A stretch of 64,000 nt of DNA from Cotesia glomerata (lineage: Eukaryota; Arthropoda; Insecta; Hymenoptera; Braconidae), in assembly GCF_020080835.1 (NCBI RefSeq), contig NC_058158.1, positions 27,794,305 through 27,858,304 on the forward strand, written 5' to 3'. The notes beneath the pieces are model-generated. The model worked only from the letters and a program-made list of their open reading frames with translations, was not told the DNA's origin and ran no database searches. This document shows positions 49,655-64,000 of the stretch, one piece after another (position 1 is the first letter of the stretch; each line of letters begins with the position of its first letter). A program made the translations under genes and the position numbers.

Positions 49655-49935
49655 CTCAAACAACTCTCGTCTACGGAGACGATTTAGCGATCATGCGACC
49701 TCTGTTGGAAATTGTTAATACTACGTCTATCCGAAAAACTATATACAACCATATCACCATGTAATATGGGGATATTAAGTTATATCAGAACATGTCAAGC
49801 CAGATATATTCTAATATGGACATGTCAGACCACATGTGGATTTAGAAAATTTTTTAATATGGATATATATGAATTTATCAGACCATGTCAGAAAAATTTT
49901 TTTCGGATCGCTATAACCGATTCTATGCAGTAAGA
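49655..49935. repeat. ACGATTYAACGATCATGCGC / ATATGG family, copy 2
   Basis: GGAGACGATTTAGCGATCATGCG followed by ATATGGACATGTCAGACCACATG-like runs. The open frame across it is not credible. Confidence 0.6.
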
Positions 49936-50269
49936 GCTAATATAAATTTTAAATCAGAGCATATCTAATTTTTTTTTTTTCATATTGAAATAGTTATTGT
50001 TATTAATATTAAAAACTATTAAAAATCTTGAATCGGCAAACAAAAATGTACCTTTTTCTTTAAAAATTGAACATTATTTAAAAATAATAGTAACTTACTA
50101 TAAAGTGTTTATAAACGAATCAATTTAAACATAAATAAAGAATAAAATAATGATTGGTCTAGATGAATGAATGAATGAATGAATAAATGAAAAGTAAGCA
50201 TCATATGAAGTTTGAAGGTTTAAGTTGCATCATGCAATGTCTGTAGCATAATATTATTTCATGATCTAT

Positions 50270-50740
50270 TTCATGAGATGACAGTGTTGATGATAGCGGT
50301 TAGAGGGTTGCATGCCGACATCACCGTCTCAGTAGGTTTGCACGCTATCCAACTAGCCGAGCCCATTCCGCCTACCCGATAGAGTGAAAGCTCTCTTGAT
50401 TATAGCGGCGCTCGAGAAATCGGCTCTCAAATATAAGAGGGAGGGTTGCGTTGATAAAGGGTTAAGCGACTGAGTAGGACACTGAAAGTAAGAGTGAGCG
50501 AGCAAGAGAGAAAAATGTATTCTGTGGTAAGTAAGTTAAACAAGAAAAACTAGTAGTTGTTACCAGTTATTTACCATGTAATGCAAACGGTATCCAAGAC
50601 AAAGGTAAAGTATTGCCGTCTGCAAGATCCAGTCGATGTTAATCAAGTGAGATAGGACCAACCGTAAGGGCAAAAAATACAGAGTATAGAGAAAAGGGTA
50701 GACAAAGGTTCTTATTTATAGGAATATTTATTAACGCTTG
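50270..50740 (+). promoter_or_regulatory. Unique GC-richer island, possible promoter and first exon
   Basis: Non-repetitive DNA with a TATA-like AAATATAAG at about 50428, GA-rich AGAGTGAGCGAGCAAGAGAG, then ATGTATTCTGTG joined to a consensus donor GTAAGTAAG (about 50525). This would be a very short coding exon. Speculative, but the best host-gene candidate in the window. Confidence 0.22.
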
Positions 50741-51777
50741 TAGGATAATCATTGTATTTTATTCAAGGGTTAATCTTATTTCTTTTCTTTTTTTTTTTTT
50801 TAATTAATTATGGCTTATTTATAGCTGATAATTATCGATTAGCGGTGTACAGTTGACTTGATGAAAGACTTAAGTGAAGTGGCGTGTTAAAAACTTTTCT
50901 TTCACTTTGTCGAATATAACTAAGAATTATTTTTAATTAAATCAATTATTCATTTTCAGTAATTATATAGTTTTCATGAAATTAAATTCTTTTTTACATA
51001 AAACTAATAGAGTCTGCCTGCTTGAGAAAATAAAAAAGTATGGTGGTTTATTTTAATTTTCTGAGATGGAAACGTGCTTTTCGGATGTGTCAACTCTTAC
51101 GTGAGGTTTGATGTATATATATAAAGCAATTTACCAATAAACAGCTACTACTTATGCCCATTACTTCTTGTCTGTCAGATTACTAATTGTTTTATTAATG
51201 TTGAGATTGTGATTAATTCTGAACTATAAAAACTAAATTGAAGATCTTTTAACGTGTTATAAAAAATTTGGCTTGTCTTTAGAAAATTGATGTTGGAATC
51301 GAAGTATGAATTGAGGATTTTTTTTTGTATTTTACTCTTGTTTCGAATTATTCAGTTCATATTAATTTAAGAAATTTACTTGCGAATAAAAAAAAACTCT
51401 CTCAAAAAAAAATATTGTAATAGTGATTGTTTTTAATATTATTTTGTATTAAAAATATTTAAAATTTTTATTCAACCTTTGTTATAATGGACCAATTTTA
51501 AATTTTTCATTCAAGAAAAATTATTTTGAGCAATGATGATTATTGAAAAAATTAAAACATTGTTAGATTTTGAATAATTATTGTATTGATAATCAATATA
51601 CTTCACAGAGTTTATAACTACATCACATTTTATTCATTTTCTTTGAACAGTTAAAGAAAAAAAAAAAAAAAAATTGTGTGTCAGCTCCGACACACGACTG
51701 TAGTTTACTCCTTACGAACGATTATATCAAATATATAGATTAGTAAATGATGGTAAATGGAATTAACTATTATATTA

Positions 51778-52923
<1,146 letters not shown>

Positions 52924-54146
52924 TTGATCGAAATCATTGTCATAAATCAAAATAAAAATAAAAAATTGTGAAAATTTTTATTTTTGAGAAGTTTAATTAC
53001 TTTTTCAATTAAAATTTAATATTTGTTAACTTCAATTATTTTATAATTGCCATAAATAACGTCAAAAGTGATGAATTGCTTTCAATTTGAGAGTCATAGT
53101 ATTTATTCTTTTCTAAGTAAAGTTTTCTAATAAATATTTTAATTTAACATCAAACATCAACTGGCATTCTTAAAAGGTCAGTTAACATGAACTGGGTTCT
53201 TTACCTTATGTAAAATATATTTTTTTATAAATGAATTTTTTTGCATTATACCGATTTCTTCACATTGTGAAAATTTTTTTAAACATTTATAAATACAAAA
53301 ATAATCCTTTATTAAAAAGTTGATGTGACATTTTCATTGTTGTCGCTTTCCGTTGCTATGATAACTACTTTGGCAACGGTTACCATAGCAACGATGACTA
53401 TGCAACGGTTAAATATTAATGATTAAAATTTGACAAAATATCACGGAAAATAAATTGTGGTAGTGGCAACAACAACAGTAGTTCCATTTACCGCAGGCTG
53501 TAGTATGACCTGAGACAACTCCAAACTGTGGATAGATTTACTCCAATATTGTAGTTAAGCGTTAACTGTAGTAAAAAGTAAGATATGCTACAGCATGCGG
53601 TATTTGTAACTCCAATTGTAGTTCAATTTACTTAATATGCGGTTAACCAATTGCATAAAAATAAACGGTATATAATCTAAAATTTTTATAGTTTATAATT
53701 AAAAATTACTTACTGAGTTATTTATATATAATAAATATGGTAATTATTTACAAGTGGGGTTCATCCATGCTGGGCCATAATATTTTTTTGATCAAATTGA
53801 TCATTTTTTAATCTTTCGTTTTTAGGTATTTTTCAAAAAAAAAAAAAAAAAATATATTAAAAACATCAAAAAAGATGAAATAGAAACTTTATCCAAAAAA
53901 ATGAGAGCCAATTTTTTTTCCAACTTTTGATGGCAAAAAAGCTGTCGAAATCTTTATTTTTTTCTCTCATGACATTTTTTATCATATATACGTCGTAAAA
54001 ACAAACAGAATAAAAAAAAAATTAAATAATGTTAATGCTGCACCTAGATATGGCCAAAAATAGGGTGGACCCTACTTGTACATAATTACCCTAAATATAT
54101 TTAGGTTTTAAAAAAGTATGAATTTAAAAAAAATGTCTGTATTTTT

Positions 54147-55187
<1,041 letters not shown>

Positions 55188-55206
55188 ATTTTTAATTTTT
55201 ATAAAA

Positions 55207-55472
55207 ATAGAAGGATTTATTTGTATTAAAAAATATTTGTTAATAATTAAGAAATCATTTATTAGAGACCAGTTTTTAGTATTAAACAAATATTTCTTAG
55301 TATTTAAAATAATTTGTTTGTATTTAATAAATCTAATATTAATTTATTAAATATTAATAAATCTTTTTAAATACTAATAAATATTTGTTAAAGTCTAAAA
55401 AGTGGTCTCTAATAAATGATTTGTTAAATATTAACAAATATTTTTAACTATAAACAAATCCTTCTATCAGTG
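55207..55472. mobile_element. CACTGATA MITE, copy B (left tip lost)
   Basis: Same family: ATAGAAGGATTTATTTG at the left and AAACAAATCCTTCTATCAGTG at the right. The left tip is missing next to the tail of TG-repeat copy 10. Confidence 0.8.
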
Positions 55473-55912
55473 TGACGTTTAGTATTTTATTTACAGATGA
55501 TTATTTATGAGACGCTATAATAAACGAGTATACTAACAAGAGACTAACCCTATATTGGCGAAATAGCGGGAACGGTTCCTTCTGTAGTACTTTCAACTCC
55601 CACGTAGAGTATTTGTTATTGCAGTGTGCAGTAGAATTTACCGCAAGATTGGAGTAAATTCAACTTATTGACTTAGTAAAATTTGACGCATATTTAGTAA
55701 CTGTTATCACTTATATGATATTTGTAACTACAGAAACATTTACTGCAATCTTGTAGTAAATGATACTGCACATTATTTTCCGTGATCGATTAATTAAATT
55801 GTCGATAATAAACATTTTGATAAAAGCGCGTAAAGCGCGCTCAATTTTCTAGTTTTATTAAATATTAGCTGCTGTGAACTAGGGAAGTTTCGTAAATAAA
55901 CCACTGATGATA

Positions 55913-56651
55913 TTAAGGGGGAACACCGTTGTGACGATAAAAAAAAAGAGGTGATTTTTGGGAATTTTTTTTATAGGAAAAATGAAGGAATTTGGGGATC
56001 GGATTTTTTTTATTTTATTAAAGGTACGTTAAAGATTATTACCCTAAATTTTTATTAAAAAATATTTAATTATTACAAAGTAATTAACAATCTCGTAGAG
56101 CATTAGAAAAAATTTCCCCCTCCATGGTCGGTTCGATAACTCAAAAACGGATCATCTGAAAATAAAAACCCAAATTGCTTTTTAATCAGTAAGGATGTAG
56201 TTATCGTCGCGCGTACGGAATTTTGAAAATTTTAATTTTTAAAAAAATGGCGACTGATTGGAAATTTTCTCACTATTCTCACTGTTTTTTTTTTGTTTTA
56301 ACACAGCTAAAAAAATCTTTAAAATAAAAATTTTTCAAATTCCGTACGTGCGACGATAACTACATTCTTAATGATTGAAAAGCAATTTGGGTTTTTATTT
56401 TCAGGTGATCTGTTTTTGAGTTATCGAACCAACCGTGGAGGGGGGAAATTTTCTCCAGTGCTCGACGAGATTGTTAATAACTTTGTAATAATTAAATATT
56501 TTTCAATAAAAATTTAGGATAATAATCTTTAATGTACCCTTAATAAAATAAAAAAAAACCCGATTCCCAAATTCCTTTATTTTCCCTATCAAAAAAATTC
56601 CCGAAAATCACCTTTTTTTTTTTTCGATCATCACAGTGGTGTTCCCCTTAA
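55913..56651. mobile_element. TTAA-flanked foldback MITE (piggyBac-type target), 739 bp
   Basis: TTAA at 55913-55916 and 56648-56651 surrounds tips GGGGGAACACC…GGTGTTCCCC, and long inverted arms run to the centre. TTAA duplication is the signature of piggyBac-type transposases; none is encoded here. Confidence 0.75.
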
Positions 56652-57561
56652 TAAATTTACTATTTTCACTGAGTCGGATTTCATTCTACTGACAAATGAT
56701 GAATTAAAATTTTTTTTGTTTGTGAAAGTAATCCGTTACTTGAAAAAGAGCTTTATAATATCCAAATAGAAATTATCAATATTCATCAAAAATTGATTTT
56801 CCGACTAATAGAGCTTATCGAGACCTAGAGTTATTAGTTATTATATAAATGGATAGACTATCAAAGTACCAGAATAATTTATCAAGTGGGAAAATATCAT
56901 TGGTAAACAATTACACGAAATGGCTTGCATAATAGATAATAAATTATAGTGTCCATCGATATTCAACAATTTTCAATGCAACCTTTCATTATAAAGATGA
57001 TTTAATAATAATTTAACCAATTAGAGACTGTGGTCTAATAGCAATCCATATAATTTATATTTATGTTTATAGACACACGCACACATTTTAGTATATAACA
57101 TCCATTGAAATTGATTAGTTGCAGAGTACTTTAATGACACCTAAATTTCAGTGGTGATATGTTCGCTTATTTGAAATTTAGATATAGAAATTAAACAAAC
57201 AACTTTGGGTAGAGGATTAGAGAGACTGCTGGGGAATGTTCTAATGAATAGATAAATAAAATAAGTGGCATTTAATTTCATTCAACGACTAAATTGTAGA
57301 TATGAAGAATTTTATTTTACGAAAAATAAAACCTAACGATGTTTTTTTTTCTTTTGTTTCTAAGGAAGAAAATCAATTAATTCAATCAATACCTGTTGTA
57401 TTGAATGAAGCTGATATACTTATGTCGGCCCTGATCTAATCATATATGATATACCAATCATATATGATATACTAATCATATATGGTATTTTATATTTAAA
57501 ACCACATTAGACTATATGTGAAACAAATAATCATGATTAATTATACTTTTTTCATTATTAA

Positions 57562-57674
57562 CTTTCCACTCGGAGAACTCAAAAACGTCATAAGTGCAAT
57601 TTTGAGCGCTTAGATACGGAATTAGCGGGAAGTTGCAGGGATGGCCTTTTGGGTCAACAGTTTACCTAATTTTT
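57562..57674 (+). repeat. TG-repeat family, copy 11 (tail only)
   Basis: Only the last palindrome and the tail (GCGGGAAGTTGCAGGGATGG…CCTAATTTTT) are present; copy 12 follows directly, head to tail. Confidence 0.75.
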
Positions 57675-57819
57675 AACTTCCCGCTAAGAAAATTAAAAAT
57701 TTTCCAAAATCGGGAAGTTATTGATTTTACCTCGTTTTTTGAAAATCGAGTTTTCATCAAATCTTGACGTTCTGACGTCCTAGGAAGCTTCTCTAACTAT
57801 TCCCGCGATGGTGTCTGCA

Positions 57820-57905
<86 letters not shown>

Positions 57906-58514
57906 CCTTTCATAACTTTTGAACGGCTTGACCGATTTCATCGCGGTTGACTCCATTCAAAAGGACTTGACCAAACTTAGATTTTGAATACAATTTGGAC
58001 TGATTCGAACCTATAGATTTTGAGAAATCTTAAAAAAACAATGAAAAAAATTTTTTTCCCCAACTGTGGTTATTTTGGAATAACTTTTGAACAGCTTTAT
58101 CAATCGATTCCAAAAACTAATCAGCTTTGAACCTCAAAAAACCACGTCGATTGCCACCAAGCTGGTCAAAATCGGTTGATTCGTTTGTGAGTTATCGTTG
58201 ACGAAAGAAAACCGAAAAAAATGTTTTTTCGGAATTATTTCGAAATTCCGTGTTCGATCAATTTGAACTTAAAGATTCTTCATGAAGCTTAAAAAATTGC
58301 GTCAAATGCCACCAACCGAGTAAAAATCGGTTCATTCATTCAAAAGTTATTTAGGTTTGAAAATTCGTAAAATAGTGTTTTATTATAGTTCTATCAGACT
58401 TTTGAGCTCGAAGAGCTCAAAAACGTTATAAATGCAATTTTGAGCGGTTAGATATGAAATTTGCGGGAAGTTGCACGGATAGATTTTAGGGTCGACCGTT
58501 TTCCTAATTTTTTT
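57675..58514 (+). repeat. TG-repeat family, copy 12
   Basis: Head AACTTCCCGCTAAGAAAATT, (TG)n at 57823-57901, modules, then a single palindrome and the tail. The first base abuts the tail of copy 11. Confidence 0.85.
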
Positions 58515-58614
58515 GAAAAGGTTTACATTAATTATCATAGCATTGTAGATAAAAAATATTTTAGTAGTTGATTAAACTATGAAGTAACATCAAACGTGCT
58601 TTTTTAGTTCAAAC

Positions 58615-60190
58615 TTTTAACTCTCTTGTAAGAAAACGATTTAACGATTATGCACTGATAAAAAGATTTGTTTATAATTAAAAATATTTATTAATTCTTA
58701 ACAAATCATTTATTAGATACCACTTTTTAGTCCCTAACAAATATTTCTTAGTATTTAAAAAGATTTATTAATATTTAATAAATGAACATCAGATTTATTA
58801 AATACAAACAAATCATTTTAAATACTAAGAAATATTTGTTTAATACTAAAAAGTGGTCTCTAATAAATGATTTGTTAAATATTAACAAATATTTTTAACT
58901 ATAAACAAATTATTCTATCAGTGTGCGCCTTCCGTCGGAGATGTTAAACACTATCTTGGTCAAAAAATTAGATATGAGCATTTATGACCACGCCAAGCCT
59001 AACATATTCATATCAAGTCAAATCAGAATATATCTAGCCATATCAAGCCAGATATGTTATTACATTCTTATATGGGTTATTCTCTGTAAGGACGTCTTAA
59101 ATCTGTATAAAATTGTCCGACCAAATTATTTTTGATTTTATTAGAAAAAAAATTAACAAGGGCTACAAAACTATCAGCTTAATTATAATAAATAAACAGC
59201 CGAATTAATTTTTGCTTTTTCGAAATTTATTTATCTTTTGCCATATAACATGACAGGGGACTGACTGCCAGGGGACTGATTTTTTTTTATCAAATTGAGA
59301 AAAATCAAGCAAACTATTTCAATGCATTCAACTTTTTAAATTCTCAATGAATGTTTACATTAATTAGAATAATATTAAGACTTATGGATCCAATTTTATA
59401 AATAAATTATAAACAAAAATAGTTGCCAGGGGACTGAGTTTTGAAGTGGCCCAGACACATATTTCCAGAAAAAATGGTGCTTTGACACTAAATAAAATGG
59501 CGATAAAGCGCTAACAGCCCTATGGTTATTAACTTACGGCTAGTTAGATCCTTATAAACCTTATAAAAGGTAAAATAACACGCTAGATTTTTTTTTTTGG
59601 CTTTGTACTTCTGGCAGGGGACTGATCTTAAAATGCCTGGGACAAACTTTGGTTTAATGAATTTAATAAAACAAATTAACTTTCGGTACTTTTCATTGAA
59701 GAAGATTGTTAGTTAACTAATTAAGTTTATAAACATTATGGATCAAACTATATATTATTGACGAATAACTTAAAATTTAATGTTAAAGTTTTAATTTTGG
59801 GACTGGGACAGCCCAGGGGACTGACATTTCGGTGGTTTACGAATTTATAGCAAAAAAACCAAAATTTATTCCATTTTAGTTTTCAATGCTCCAAATAGAA
59901 ATGTTTTTTTACTTTCGTAATAAATTTTTTTTAGTAACAAAATAACAATTTTTCTAATAAAAAAATGCCTGGGACAGCAAAAAACTTCCTTACAGAGAAT
60001 CACCCATATATAGCCTCTTATGGTCAATTTTCATATCAGGCCACAATAGGCATATCAAAACTAATGAGAACTTGCATATGGAAATATCAGACTGTATCAG
60101 GCCACATTGAATTTTTTGATATGCCTATACATACATTTACGTATCAGTCCATTACAGAAAATTTTTTTTTCGGTAATGTTATCTTCGGTA
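58615..60190. repeat. Larger ATATGG-armed element with CAGGGGACTGA repeats
   Basis: The left arm (58615-59101, with MITE copy C) ends ATATGGGTTATTCTCTGTAAGGA. A facing arm starts TCCTTACAGAGAATCACCCATAT at about 59987. The 0.9-kb centre carries five CAGGGGACTGA motifs (59254, 59269, 59427, 59615, 59814). Confidence 0.55.
58653..58923. mobile_element. CACTGATA MITE, copy C (271 bp)
   Basis: Intact tips, flanked by TG on both sides (58651-58652, 58924-58925). It is inserted in an ACGATTTAACGATTATGCGC repeat whose uninterrupted relatives are at about 46783-46805 and 49680-49700. Confidence 0.85.
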
Positions 60191-60329
60191 ATGCTGTGTA
60201 GTACAATTTTTACTTGAAAACAATCGAGTCGGATGTGTGCTTGGTGATTGACACAGTAAATTAGCGAAATAAAACTCAAATACTCATAGACAAAACAAGT
60301 AGTGAAGATCGATGCTAAATCCATAATTC

Positions 60330-60570
60330 AAAGTGGTAGTGCGAGGGGTTGATTATAGCGTGCTTCGCATATCTAGCTCTTCTCGAGACATGGTATGTTA
60401 TAATTAGTGCTCCTTTGCATGCATGTAGCTATATAACATCAATATGCCCACCAAGCTTGGATACTTCCTTAATGAGATCACCCGATAAATAACAGGGTTG
60501 AGTAGTTAATTGTTGCAGAAAGACGGAGCACTATTTACAAGAAAAGGTTACCCTTATTACTTTACTCTCG
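60330..60570. other. Unique GC-richer island
   Basis: Short single-copy-looking stretch (GTGGTAGTGCGAGGGG … CTCGGGACGCGG) between the ATATGG-armed element and TG-repeat copy 13. Confidence 0.2.
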
Positions 60571-60725
60571 GGACGCGGATCGATTTTTTTTGTGTACACA
60601 TGTTTTTTTTGTCGGTTTCTTTTTTTTTTTTTTTTTTTTAAAAGTGTATTAGCTCGTACTTAAATATCTATTAGGATTAATGTAAGAGCGTAAAACTTAT
60701 TATTCAACAAAAATACAAAATTTTT

Positions 60726-60886
60726 AACTTCCCGCTAAGAAAATCGAAGATTTTCAAGAATCGGGAAGTTATTGTTTTCACCCCGTTTTGCAATGTCCGA
60801 GTTTCTATCAGATCTCGACGTTTGAAGGTCACAGGAAGCTTCCCTGACTATCCCCGCAATGGTGCCCGTGCGGCTGTATGCATGTA

Positions 60887-60967
<81 letters not shown>

Positions 60968-62308
60968 GTATATGAATCGATTATAACTTTTAAACGACTA
61001 AACCGATCGGAACCAACCAAACGGCGTTCTAAAGGGTTCCTTCAAACTTAGATTTTCTGAGAATTTGAACCGATTCGGACCGATAGATTTTGAGAAATTT
61101 TGAACAATCTCAAAAAAAATAAGAAAAAAATCATTTTTAAAAGTAGTTTTTTTGAATAACTTTTAAACGGCTCGATCGATCAACTCCAAAAACTAATCCG
61201 CCCTTAACCTTGACAAACCACGTCGATCACCGCTAATCCGGTCAATATCGGTTGATTCGTTCGAGAGATATCTGAGCAAGGCCTCGTGACGTTGTCAAAA
61301 TTATTTGGCAACGCAGGTAAGCTCAAAGATTCGGGGACTAGACTAGACAGACGAACGAACGAGACTCTTGTAAGGGGGGATAAGTGTTATGGCTCAAACA
61401 GGTCTTACGGCTGCACCTCCTCGCATGGGCCCCGCTGGTAACTGGTCGGGTTGTCATTATATTACCGATCAGGCTAACGCAGTCGTTGAATGGGTTGATA
61501 CAGTTAACTGAGTACGAGGACAGATTGACATTAAATTCAACTCAATTCACATCTGTCCTATGATAGCGTAAATGCTTGAGGGCAGGGTTTTTAATTGCCG
61601 GCAAACTTGGCTGTGTATTTCCTATGTGAGGGTAGGATAAATATACGTGCGTGTATAGCTCTTTTTAGCCCAGGAAACGGCCTCTTCGGAGGTAGGCGAA
61701 AGCCTCGCCATATATTCTTCGTTCGAGAGATAGCGTGAACGAAAGAAAACCGAAAAAAGTATTTTTTTCACATAACTTCGACATTTCTTATCGGATCGTT
61801 TTCGATGAAATAGAATAATTTTTATAACTTAAAAAACTGCGTCGATTGCTGCCTAGAACGTAAAAATCGGTTGATTGGTTCGAGAGATATCCTCGACGAA
61901 ATATTTGGAAACAAGTGTTTTTTCAACATAACTCCGACATTTTTTGGAATAACTTTTAAACGACTCTACCAATCAATTCTAAAAACTAATCAGCTCTTGA
62001 CATAAAAAAACCACGTCGATCGCCGCCAACAGCGTAAAAATCGGTTCATTTATTCAAAAGTTATTGCGGCTTAAAAATTTTAAAAATTGTGTTTTATCAA
62101 ACTTCTATCAGACCTTTGAGCTCGAAGAGCTCAAAAGCATAAAAAGTTATCTCTTTAAGCTCAGAGAGCTCAAAATAACACATAAATAGTATTTTTGAGC
62201 TCGGAGAGCTCAAAAACATCATTAGTGCAATTTTAAGCACCTAGGTATGAAATGAGCGGGAAGTTGCATGGATAGCCTTCAGGGTCTACCGTTTTTCTAA
62301 TTTTTTTT
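60726..62308 (+). repeat. TG-repeat family, copy 13 (with a 447-bp insertion)
   Basis: Head at 60726, (TG)n about 60890-60965, tail …CTAATTTTTTTT at 62308. A foreign segment occupies 61271-61717 between a 15-bp duplication. Extra modules follow the insertion, making this the longest set of internal repeats. Confidence 0.85.
61271..61717 (+). mobile_element. 447-bp retroposed insert with stable hairpins (SINE or structured-RNA-derived)
   Basis: It is flanked by a perfect 15-bp duplication TTCGTTCGAGAGATA (61256-61270, 61718-61732), the size left by LINE machinery. It is GC-richer than the host repeat. Near one end lie a CCTC-TTCG-GAGG hairpin and an AGGC-GAAA-GCCT hairpin in tandem (about 61680-61708). 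Near the other, GAGC…GCTC and GTTGTC…GGCAAC pairings nest (61273-61324). A 40-codon ATG frame starts at about 61390. No poly(A) tail or Pol III boxes are obvious, so the class is uncertain. Confidence 0.6.
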
Positions 62309-64000
62309 ATTTATTTTTATAAAAAACAAAGTACTCGAGGAGCGTAGGAGCATAAAAATACCGACAACAAAAGTAGTTATTGCTTATGTTCTATGAAAAT
62401 ATTTTGATTGAAGAAAATTAATATTCAGTGTGATTTAAAATTATATACATATTTTATCGGTTGAATATTTTTCATGTTGTTTTTACTCTTCTATATTTTA
62501 TAGAGACGCAAAAAATATCTTTGTAAATTAGATTATAAATAATTTATGATCAGAGTAAATTAGCATTTTTTAAAAGAAAAGTAAATGTTTGTCCTACTAG
62601 TGATGCGAAAAAAGTTATCAAACGTTATCGAAATGTGTTAAGTACTTATTTATTGAGTTTGATGTAGATGAATTCCTTAGAATTCATAAATTGCATGTCA
62701 CATGCAAACTTGATCAAATATGATAGTAGTAACGTATTTTCAACTGAACTCAGACAGTTTTGATCTTATAAAAGCTTTAATAATTTTTCATGCAAAGTGA
62801 GAATCTACAGAAACGAAATGTTACATATCTTTATACAAATAATAATATTAAATTCGAAAAGATTTGTATAAATATGTTTAAGTATTACAGATTCTGTGTA
62901 ATATTTAAGTATTACAAATATATAAGTATGTTACAGATTGTGAAAGTAGATATATACTGGTAAGTTGTTTCAGTTATACGATTAGTTACAAGAATTAAAG
63001 ACCTACAAACCTCAGTGACAAACAAAAATCTAATAAGTTGCCAAACAGCTTTGAACGCTTATCGTTTGTGGGGAGAGAAGTTTATGGTACCTTATGATTA
63101 TTATCAGGCTTGTAGTAGAATTTAACTTTCTCGACTACAAAGATTAACGTTTTAAGTTCTATAATATCCCCAATATAAATGGAAGTACTTGTAATACAAG
63201 ATAATAATTATTATTGTATAAATTGTAACTTTAACGTGAAAAAATATGAAAAAAAAATTTATATATATTTTATTTTGTAAATGAAGAATTTAATTTTAAA
63301 CACATAAAAAAACAGATAAAAATATTAATTTTGTTTAACAGTTTTTCTTGATTTTCTGCAGGATCGAATAAGTAGAGAAAAATTTTACTTTTCAGTCTAG
63401 AAAAAATTGTAAAGGAAAATATTTTATCATGATATATATTTTTTTTTCAAAGGTTTTTTTGTGTTAGGGCCTTGTTCTCTTTTAATTCTTCATAAAACTT
63501 AAAAATCAAATACCATGTTAATGTTTCTGATTTTTTCCCATAGAAGAAAAATAAAAAGAAATTGAAAAAAAATTTTTTTTGTTGAAAAAAATAATGAAAA
63601 TAACTTTTTATTGAATGACTGACTAACATGACAGCTTGTGGATTTGTTTACATGTGATGTATAGTTATGTGTTAAAATTAAATTATATTTCATTAATAAA
63701 TATTTGCATATACTTATTCCGAAATAAACTATCATTAGTCAGATTGAAAATTTTTTTATATTAATTATTAATGCCAAATAATTGATAGTATATTGAAGGA
63801 TTAAAAAATTTAAAAAAACATTAGACTACATTTTTTTGGTTTTATCTGAAAATTTATAATTTTAAATAAAATACATTCTTCTTAAATATTTATCTTCCTA
63901 ACAATGAGCACCATCAAAAGTACTGATTGGATATCTCATTAATTGGCAATTGACCTAATCCAATGACGCCAACGAGTCATATTAACTCGTTTAATATTAG
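62309..64000. other. Featureless AT-rich right end
   Basis: Frames near 63447-63735 are F/K-rich and cross A/T runs; no gene supported. Confidence 0.5.

Overview
The window is AT-rich eukaryotic DNA with no recognisable host protein-coding gene. Nearly everything that can be named is mobile or repetitive DNA. The dense nested foldback MITEs, the many (TG)n-bearing dispersed repeats, a Polinton-type PolB element and an R1-clade LINE fragment fit an insect. I lean towards a hymenopteran, perhaps a parasitoid wasp, but that is recollection of repeat style, not a marker gene.

Layout. 1-10690: degraded repeats, tRNA-like SINE pieces (about 1020-1512 and 4613-4690), foldback elements and the first copy of a dispersed microsatellite-bearing repeat ('TG-repeat' here). 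10697-18762: the main object, an 8066-bp Polinton-like element flanked by a 6-bp target duplication (TAAGAC). It has about 1.9-kb terminal inverted repeats (TIRs), a broken protein-primed-type family B DNA polymerase, an upstream ORF, and an identical 85-codon gene inside each TIR. 18993-21337: a large inverted-repeat element whose loop carries a GC-richer, ORF-bearing insert. 22326-27186: nested foldbacks, including a 69-bp-period CATG-rich array, a TA-flanked element and a 138-bp near-perfect hairpin. 27585-29336: a TG-repeat copy whose microsatellite holds a 5'-truncated R1-clade (Waldo-like) non-LTR retrotransposon. 30544-40142: more repeats, ending in a three-level nest (TG-repeat, then a hAT-like foldback with 8-bp TSD, then a TA-flanked foldback). 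40143-64000: further TG-repeats, a MITE family that duplicates the dinucleotide TG, a TTAA-flanked foldback, a CAGGGGACTGA-repeat element and a 447-bp structured retroposed insert with a 15-bp TSD.

How the parts relate. In the Polinton-like element the polymerase would copy the element by protein priming at the TIR ends. The small TIR protein may assist, possibly as an ssDNA-binding factor (inference only). The polymerase has several stops and frameshifts, and the capsid, ATPase, protease and integrase genes of full Polintons are absent, so this copy looks dead or dependent on others. A detached copy of the polymerase C-terminus lies in the left TIR and is more intact than the attached one. 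Scattered non-repetitive, GC-richer islands (about 3010-3220, 24960-25400, 34850-35180, 44280-44570, 50270-50740, 60330-60570) are the best places to look for host exons or regulatory DNA.
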